Source: Aquificota bacterium (GTDB lineage Bacteria > Thermosulfidibacterota > Thermosulfidibacteria > Thermosulfidibacterales > Thermosulfidibacteraceae). Taken from it: a DNA stretch of 10,353 nt. The stretch is from contig WGAU01000037.1 of assembly GCA_015494645.1 (NCBI GenBank), positions 1 to 10,353 on the forward strand, given 5' to 3'. The notes under the pieces were generated by a model that searched no databases, had not been told where the DNA came from, and saw nothing but the letters and a program-made list of their open reading frames with translations. The position numbers were made by a program, and so were the translations under genes. This document shows positions 6,506 through 10,353 of this stretch, one piece after another (the first letter of the stretch is position 1; the number at the start of each line of letters is the position of its first letter).

Positions 6506-7411
6506 ATGTGGAGGTGTTGTAAGATTAAAAATAGGCTTGTTTTGTTTTCATCCTTGAGAGCAAAGAGGCCAAAGTTTTTTTTAGGCTCTTCCAGTTACAG
6601 TGATAGCGGTTTATGTCCCTTTTGTCCTGGTAATGAGAAAATGACGCCGGAAGAAGTGTTGGTGGTCGGGGATGATGGGTGGAGGGTGAGGGTTTTTCCC
6701 AATAAGTATCCGGCGGTTGCTTATGGTGAGGGAGGGTATCACGAGGTGGTGGTGGAGACCCCATATCATAATAGGGCTTTGGAGGAGCTGTCTGTTGAGG
6801 ATATCGCTACGGTTTTGGGTGTTTTTAGAAAACGTCTGGAGTTTATGTATTCTGATGGAAGGGTGAAGTATGTTTCAGTTTTCAAAAACCATGGTAAGGA
6901 AGCAGGGGCGTCCATTCCTCACTCCCACAGCCAGATTTTGGGAGTGTTTTTTGAGCCTGTGGATGTGGTTAAGGAAAGGGAGTTTTTAGAAAAGAGCTGG
7001 GATGTTTCTCGTTGTTATCTATGCTCTTTTGTGGAGGATGAGCTAAAGAAGCAAAAAAGGGTGATTGAGGAAACTTCTAATTTTGCTTGTCTTTCCTATT
7101 ATGCGGCGGCTTTCGCCTACGAGACATGGATTGTTCCAAAAAGGCATGTTTCATCTTTTAAAGATATGGATAAACCTTTGTTTATGGAGCTTGCTTCGGC
7201 TTTGAAGGGCGTTCTTCTAAGGATGAGAGAGGCTTTAGGGGTTTTTTCTTACAATCTTGTGTTCAAGGATTGGTGGTTTTGGAATAAATGCCATTTCTGG
7301 GTGGAAGTTATACCGAGGATTACTCACATTGCGGGGTTTGAGCTTGCAACAGGAACTTACATAAATCCAGTTTTGCCTGAAGACGCTGCTTCACAGTTGA
7401 GGGGAGAATAG
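6506..7411 (+). CDS. GalT-like nucleotidylyltransferase, possibly ADP-glucose phosphorylase type
   Basis: This is a HIT-superfamily protein with two HIT-like halves, 301 residues. The first half has C-P-F-C (37-40), an H-E-V-V-V-E-T-P strand with His79, N-H-G (128-130) and P-H-S-H-S-Q (138-143). His141 is the expected nucleophile that carries the nucleotide, and His139 a zinc ligand. The second half has C-Y-L-C (170-173), His214 and H-F-W-V-E-V-I-P-R with His263, consistent with a second zinc site. Two CxxC zinc sites and HxHSQ instead of the HPHGQ of true GalT fit the ADP-glucose phosphorylase-like branch better. The C-terminal G-F-E-L-A-T-G-T-Y-I-N plus P-E-D-A-A is typical of GalT-fold proteins. 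ATG at 6506 has only a weak ribosome site; GGAGGTG at 6510-6516 would suit an ATT start at 6524, six codons in. It is the last gene of the operon, 9 bases after the previous stop. Confidence 0.82.
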   Translation: MWRCCKIKNRLVLFSSLRAKRPKFFLGSSSYSDSGLCPFCPGNEKMTPEEVLVVGDDGWRVRVFPNKYPAVAYGEGGYHEVVVETPYHNRALEELSVEDIATVLGVFRKRLEFMYSDGRVKYVSVFKNHGKEAGASIPHSHSQILGVFFEPVDVVKEREFLEKSWDVSRCYLCSFVEDELKKQKRVIEETSNFACLSYYAAAFAYETWIVPKRHVSSFKDMDKPLFMELASALKGVLLRMREALGVFSYNLVFKDWWFWNKCHFWVEVIPRITHIAGFELATGTYINPVLPEDAASQLRGE

Positions 7412-7431
7412 AAGAAGGAGGTGGGGGGGAG

Positions 7432-7462
7432 GGAGGAGCCCAAATGGCCCCTCCTATTTTTT
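7432..7462 (+). terminator. Rho-independent terminator of the deacetylase-purH operon
   Basis: GGAGGAGCC (7432-7440) pairs with GGCCCCTCC (7446-7454), with one mismatch around the loop CAAAT. TA and six T (7457-7462) follow. The T-run reads into the stop codon (TTA, 7461-7463) of the convergent symporter gene. From the other side there is no T-run, so it works as a standard terminator on the plus strand only. Confidence 0.8.
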
Positions 7463-9119
7463 ATTCGTGAAGCTCCTCGCAGTACTTCTTGACGGTTTCT
7501 TCGCTGCAGGGCTGGGTCATGAGGGAGACTATAACAAAGATGATGAAGCCAATGAAGATCCAGTAGAACTGGTGTGGGGTGATGATCTTCTTGTTGAGGA
7601 AGAAGAAGTGGGGCTTTCCGTACTTCATCTTGGCGTAAAGCCATGTGAACAGGGTTGCAGGGGTCATTGTCAGTGCGGTTACAATGGTTGCGGCTTTTGT
7701 AGCCTTCTTCCACCAGATTCCGAGTATCAGAGCGGGTCCAAGTGAAGCGATTATAACCACGAATGCCCATCCTGAAAGGTCAAGAACAAGTCCCGGGGGA
7801 TTCATGGCAATGATACCACAAACCACGAGTAAAATTACGGTGATGATTCTCGCTGCAGTTACCGGGTTTTCTTCAACAAACTTTACATTGAAGGCCTTTC
7901 CAAGCCAGTCCCTTGTGATCAAAGCGTTGAGAACCATGACCCATCCGGCTACGGTTGACATGGCGATAGAAAGACCACCTGCTACCAGTATACCCATGAG
8001 CAGTGGGCTCTTGAGAGCTTCAACGGCTGCGATCATGGCGTAGTCTGTAACCTTACCTATTCCAAAAGCCTTTTTGATCAACACCAGTATGATAATTGCC
8101 AAAGGCTTATGCTTTGCTTGAGCAATGGGGGCTGCCTTGGCTGCCAAGGGGTGGTAGGTTTCCATGATAAGCTTTGCCCCAATACCTATGATGGCAAGAC
8201 CGAAGTAAAGGAGTCCTCCCATGAGGGTAGCCCATATGATGGAGCGTTTGGCGGTTTTTTCGTCCATGGCAGTGAAGAATCTGACCACTGTGTAGGGCAT
8301 GGTAGCAAATCCATAGTGCCAGGTCAGGAAGAATCCTATAACGCCCATCCATGTGGCTACAAATGGATGGGGTGCTCCTTCAGGGGCGCTGGGTGGATTG
8401 AAGATCTTAGGGGAGTTTTCAATCACTTTCTGGAAGAAGGGTGTGAGTCCTCCTACCTTTCCTATAATGGCAAAGGCTGCAATAAGGGCAGCAGCCACCA
8501 TTATAAGGCACTGGAACATTGCGTTCCATGTGGTGGCGTACATTCCACCAAGGACCGTGTAGAGCAGGACCACAACAACTGCGATCCATATACTTGTGAC
8601 GTAGTTTACCTTGAGCAGAGCCACAAAGAAGATAGCTGTACCCACAAGGGAGAGCACTATGTAAAGTATTCCGGCTATAAATGTAGGTATTCCCGCTATG
8701 AACCTACCGAGAACAGGCATTTCGTATCTGTCACAGTAGTAATCGGTGAAGGTAACGGGTCCATATTTCCTCAAGGGCCCTGCTGTGAGAACACCGGCTA
8801 TGGTCATACCGGAGATAATTCCTATGAGTGCCCACCACATGGGATAACCAAGGATAAAAATGAATGCAGGAAGACCCAAAAAGCTTGCAGGAGAAAGATA
8901 GGTAGATGCCAAAGCTGCACCGTTGGTAAATGCGCCTACGGACCTTCCAGCCACGTAATAGTCGGTGGCTTTCTGGGTGAACTTCCTTGAGTAAACTCCA
9001 ACAGCAATAATAAGAACAAAATAAGCTATAGCAAAAGCTATAACTATTGGGTCTGCCTTAGCTGCTTTACTGACCTCTGATGCCTGAGCTGCAAAGGCTA
9101 CGCTGAGCATACTAAGCAT
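7461..9119 (-). CDS. Sodium:solute symporter, acetate permease (ActP)-like
   Basis: This is an inner-membrane Na+-coupled transporter of the SSS family, 552 residues and about 13 hydrophobic helices. A signal-like first segment (1-13) precedes the first helix at about 25-43, as in E. coli ActP. Matches to ActP as I remember it include T-D-Y-Y-V-A-G-R (52-59), Y-L-S-P-A-S-F-L-G (74-82), V-L-G-G-M-Y-A-T-T-W-N-A-M-F-Q (189-203) and V-R-F-F-T-A-M-D in the middle. The substrate is probably acetate or another short carboxylate; the sequence does not settle which. A long A/K-rich insert (about 322-345) and a charged C-terminal tail are extra features. ATG at 9119 is chosen because AAAGGAGGTG stands eight bases before it. 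It is transcribed with the small membrane gene just upstream (18-base gap) and converges on the plus-strand operon. Confidence 0.9.
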   Translation of the reverse strand: MLSMLSVAFAAQASEVSKAAKADPIVIAFAIAYFVLIIAVGVYSRKFTQKATDYYVAGRSVGAFTNGAALASTYLSPASFLGLPAFIFILGYPMWWALIGIISGMTIAGVLTAGPLRKYGPVTFTDYYCDRYEMPVLGRFIAGIPTFIAGILYIVLSLVGTAIFFVALLKVNYVTSIWIAVVVVLLYTVLGGMYATTWNAMFQCLIMVAAALIAAFAIIGKVGGLTPFFQKVIENSPKIFNPPSAPEGAPHPFVATWMGVIGFFLTWHYGFATMPYTVVRFFTAMDEKTAKRSIIWATLMGGLLYFGLAIIGIGAKLIMETYHPLAAKAAPIAQAKHKPLAIIILVLIKKAFGIGKVTDYAMIAAVEALKSPLLMGILVAGGLSIAMSTVAGWVMVLNALITRDWLGKAFNVKFVEENPVTAARIITVILLVVCGIIAMNPPGLVLDLSGWAFVVIIASLGPALILGIWWKKATKAATIVTALTMTPATLFTWLYAKMKYGKPHFFFLNKKIITPHQFYWIFIGFIIFVIVSLMTQPCSEETVKKYCEELHE

Positions 9120-9137
9120 GTTCTACACCTCCTTTTA

Positions 9138-9341
9138 TTATGTTTTGGAAAGAAGCCATGCTAAAATGACGTTAAAAATCACAATGCTCCAAACAGCTCC
9201 GTACCAGAAGGCTGCCGGAGCACCCATGATAAAGGTCTTTGGTAATGATGGATTGGCAGCTTCCATCATCCACCAAAAAGCAGCATTGATGTAAATTGCA
9301 AAGAAACACACCCAAAATAGCTTTGGAATTTTGTCAAACAT
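9138..9341 (-). CDS. Small two-helix membrane protein, probable symporter small subunit
   Basis: The 67-residue protein has two hydrophobic helices, about 8-27 and 43-64, separated by a short loop with N-P-S-L-P. The second helix starts F-W-Y-G-A-V-W and ends in L-L-S-K. ActP-like symporters are often preceded by a small membrane protein of the DUF485 or DUF4212 kind. The position (first in the operon, 18 bases before the symporter) and topology match that role. The sequence itself does not clearly match either family as I know them, so it may be a divergent or unnamed type. GAGGAGGTG precedes the ATG at a good distance, so it is certainly built to be translated. Function in complex with the symporter is inferred from context. 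Confidence 0.82.
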   Translation of the reverse strand: MFDKIPKLFWVCFFAIYINAAFWWMMEAANPSLPKTFIMGAPAAFWYGAVWSIVIFNVILAWLLSKT

Positions 9342-9366
9342 GCTTCACACCTCCTCTAAAAAATTT

Positions 9367-9393
9367 TTAAAGAAAGGCTTGGAGACCTTCCAT
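9367..9393 (-). CDS. Possible 8-codon leader ORF with its own Shine-Dalgarno
   Basis: In the leader of the symporter operon, AAAGGAGGTG is followed at once by ATG (9393-9391) and the codons for M-E-G-L-Q-A-F-L, then TAA. The Shine-Dalgarno is nearly perfect, but GGAGG is only two bases from the ATG, closer than the usual 5-9. It may be a weakly translated leader peptide, a standby or decoy ribosome site, or a duplicated ribosome site: the same GGAGGTG precedes both genes downstream. I do not claim a peptide function. Confidence 0.3.
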   Translation of the reverse strand: MEGLQAFL

Positions 9394-9429
9394 CACCTCC
9401 TTTCCAAATATTGTTTTGTTCAGGTTGGA

Positions 9430-9458
9430 AGTATACACGGTGAGTTTGATCTTGTCAA
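9430..9458 (-). promoter_or_regulatory. Near-consensus sigma70 promoter for the symporter operon
   Basis: Minus strand: perfect TTGACA (9458-9453), a 17-base spacer and TATACT (9435-9430), five of six matches. The predicted start near 9423 gives a leader of about 80 bases before the small-subunit ATG. This is the strongest promoter in the window, so the transporter is probably highly expressed or tightly repressed. Confidence 0.75.
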
Positions 9459-9475
9459 CCATTTTTTGATATAAA
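9446..9475 (+). promoter_or_regulatory. Promoter for the TIM-barrel gene
   Basis: TTGATC (9446-9451), an 18-base spacer and TATAAA (9470-9475) lie directly before the ATG at 9483. The expected start point, about 7 bases past the -10 box, falls at or within a base or two of the ATG, so the mRNA would be leaderless. The -35 part overlaps the opposing symporter promoter. Confidence 0.55.
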
Positions 9476-9482
9476 CTGAAAC

Positions 9483-10268
9483 ATGCTGTTTTTACTCTCT
9501 ACAGGCTGTTTCTTTAAAGATCCTATAGAGAAAAGCTTTTACATAGCAGATGCTTGTGGTTTTGACGGGGTAGAGCTTATTTTAAACGATATTTACTATT
9601 TGGTTGATGCTAAGGAGAAAGTTCTTGAGTTTTCTAAAATTTGCCCGGTTAAAGCATTTCATGCTCCCTTCTTGGTCAATTCTGCTAAAGAGAAGATAGT
9701 ATCACTGGAGGTCAGTGTTAAGCTTGCAGAAGAGACAGGAGTGGAGGTGGTGGTGTTTCATCCTCCCATGAGGTGGTTTTGGGATGTTAGCTTTAGAAGA
9801 TGGTTTTCAAACAGTGGTCCTCCGTCTTCTCAAAAGGTGAGGCTGTGTATTGAAAATATGCCTTTTGTAAAGATTGCTTTTTTTAAGTTTTCCCTTTTCT
9901 GTTACGCGGATTTTGTTAAACTTAAAGAAATGGCGCTGAAAAAGGGCATTGATATTGCCTTTGATACTACCCATTGTGGAACCAGTGGCTGGGATTTAAG
10001 GGAAGCCTTTGAGATGTTGGGGGGAGTGGAAAGAGTTGCGCACGTTCACTTTAGCGATTTTAAGATGGAGAAGGGTGAATTTTTAGAGCATGTTTTTCCT
10101 GGAGAAGGGGATTTGGACATGTTTGGCTTTTTGAGCTATTTGGCTGATAAGGGATACAATGGAGCTGTGACGTTGGAGGTTTCTCCTAAATGGCTTCCGG
10201 AAAAGGATCCAGATAGGATAAAAAAACTGAAAACTCTTTTAAATAAAATGAGGAGTGTTGTGGGATGA
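9483..10268 (+). CDS. Sugar phosphate isomerase/epimerase-like TIM-barrel protein
   Basis: The 261-residue cytoplasmic protein belongs to the xylose-isomerase-like/AP-endonuclease-2 TIM-barrel superfamily. The typical metal-binding positions are visible in order: G-F-D-G-V-E-L (Glu31), A-F-H-A-P (His60), V-F-H-P (His93), I-E-N-M-P (Glu124), F-D-T-T-H-C (Asp161, His164), H-V-H-F-S-D (His188, Asp192), His203 and T-L-E-V-S (Glu232). This set is consistent with a di- or trinuclear metal site like that of endonuclease IV or of epimerases. The superfamily covers DNA repair, sugar epimerases and inositol catabolism, so the substrate cannot be given. The loop after His93 (about 95-118, with R-W-F-W and R-R-W-F) is unusual. 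No Shine-Dalgarno precedes the ATG. It is the first gene of an operon with the next gene. Confidence 0.82.
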   Translation: MLFLLSTGCFFKDPIEKSFYIADACGFDGVELILNDIYYLVDAKEKVLEFSKICPVKAFHAPFLVNSAKEKIVSLEVSVKLAEETGVEVVVFHPPMRWFWDVSFRRWFSNSGPPSSQKVRLCIENMPFVKIAFFKFSLFCYADFVKLKEMALKKGIDIAFDTTHCGTSGWDLREAFEMLGGVERVAHVHFSDFKMEKGEFLEHVFPGEGDLDMFGFLSYLADKGYNGAVTLEVSPKWLPEKDPDRIKKLKTLLNKMRSVVG

Positions 10269-10353
10269 GTTGTGTGGATCTTTTGAGGCAGACTATTCCT
10301 TTTTCAAAGCTTCCCGATGGAGTGGTTAAGCACATATGCGAGGTGAGTAATAA
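10265..10353 (+). CDS. N-terminus of a possible cyclic-nucleotide-binding/CBS-type signalling protein (partial)
   Basis: The ATG at 10265 overlaps the previous stop (ATGA) and has GAGGAG at 10250-10255. Twenty-nine codons remain before the window ends. They contain F-L-R-like residues followed by P-F-S-K-L-P-D-G-V, which resembles the start of cNMP-binding domains (pattern F-L-x-x-x-P-F-S-x-L-x). In many proteobacteria an ActP-like symporter sits next to a gene for a cNMP-binding, CBS and DUF294 nucleotidyltransferase protein, so that identity is a reasonable guess. The visible part is too short to confirm it. Confidence 0.5.
   Translation, partial: MSCVDLLRQTIPFSKLPDGVVKHICEVSN

Noticed and set aside
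8109..8990. 293-codon plus-strand frame opposite the symporter
   Set aside because: It is the antisense shadow of a hydrophobic-rich gene (rich in G, H, C, Y); no ribosome site and no recognisable domain.
1..10353. CRISPR arrays, tRNA or rRNA genes, prophage or toxin-antitoxin modules
   Set aside because: I found no regularly spaced repeats, no tRNA-like T-loop sequence and no such gene pairs on either strand.

Overview
This is a bacterial chromosome window with strong AGGAGG-type ribosome binding sites, tightly overlapping genes and many AGG/AGA arginine codons. It also has a deacetylase that resembles the Aquifex HDLP protein as I recall it. These traits suggest a thermophilic, deep-branching bacterium (Aquificota or Thermodesulfobacteriota-like), but this is inference and I cannot name a species.

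Region 1 (1-700) is a graveyard of insertion sequences. The first 169 bases are the C-terminal end of what looks like an IS1634/IS4-type transposase. Positions 461-700 are the C-terminal zinc-ribbon and RuvC-III end of an IS605-type TnpB. About 290 bases of apparently non-coding sequence lie between them, with a 13-bp direct repeat and a strong 13-bp hairpin.

Region 2 (702-3214, minus strand) is a housekeeping operon. It runs asd (aspartate-semialdehyde dehydrogenase) then guaB (IMP dehydrogenase), from a recognisable sigma70-type promoter. guaB ends one base from the tnpB remnant.

Region 3 (3310-7462, plus strand) is a four-gene operon diverging from asd. It encodes a class I histone-deacetylase-like/AcuC protein, purH, an exported or anchored protein of unknown function, and a GalT-like nucleotidylyltransferase with two zinc sites. 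The first three genes overlap or abut at their stops and starts, and the operon ends in a rho-independent terminator. guaB and purH together put two enzymes around IMP on either side of this divergent promoter region.

Region 4 (7461-9341, minus strand) is a sodium:solute symporter of the ActP/acetate-permease type, preceded by a tiny two-helix membrane protein that is probably its small subunit. A near-consensus promoter drives them, with an ~80-nt leader that carries an extra Shine-Dalgarno and an 8-codon reading frame.

Region 5 (9483-10353, plus strand) diverges from the transporter. It holds a TIM-barrel protein of the sugar-phosphate isomerase/AP-endonuclease-2 family, probably read from a leaderless mRNA. 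It is followed, with a 4-base overlap, by the beginning of a gene whose first residues resemble a cyclic-nucleotide-binding domain. I see no tRNA, rRNA, CRISPR array or complete mobile element. Most of the window is ordinary metabolism; the points of interest are the small-scale regulatory and mobile-element structures.
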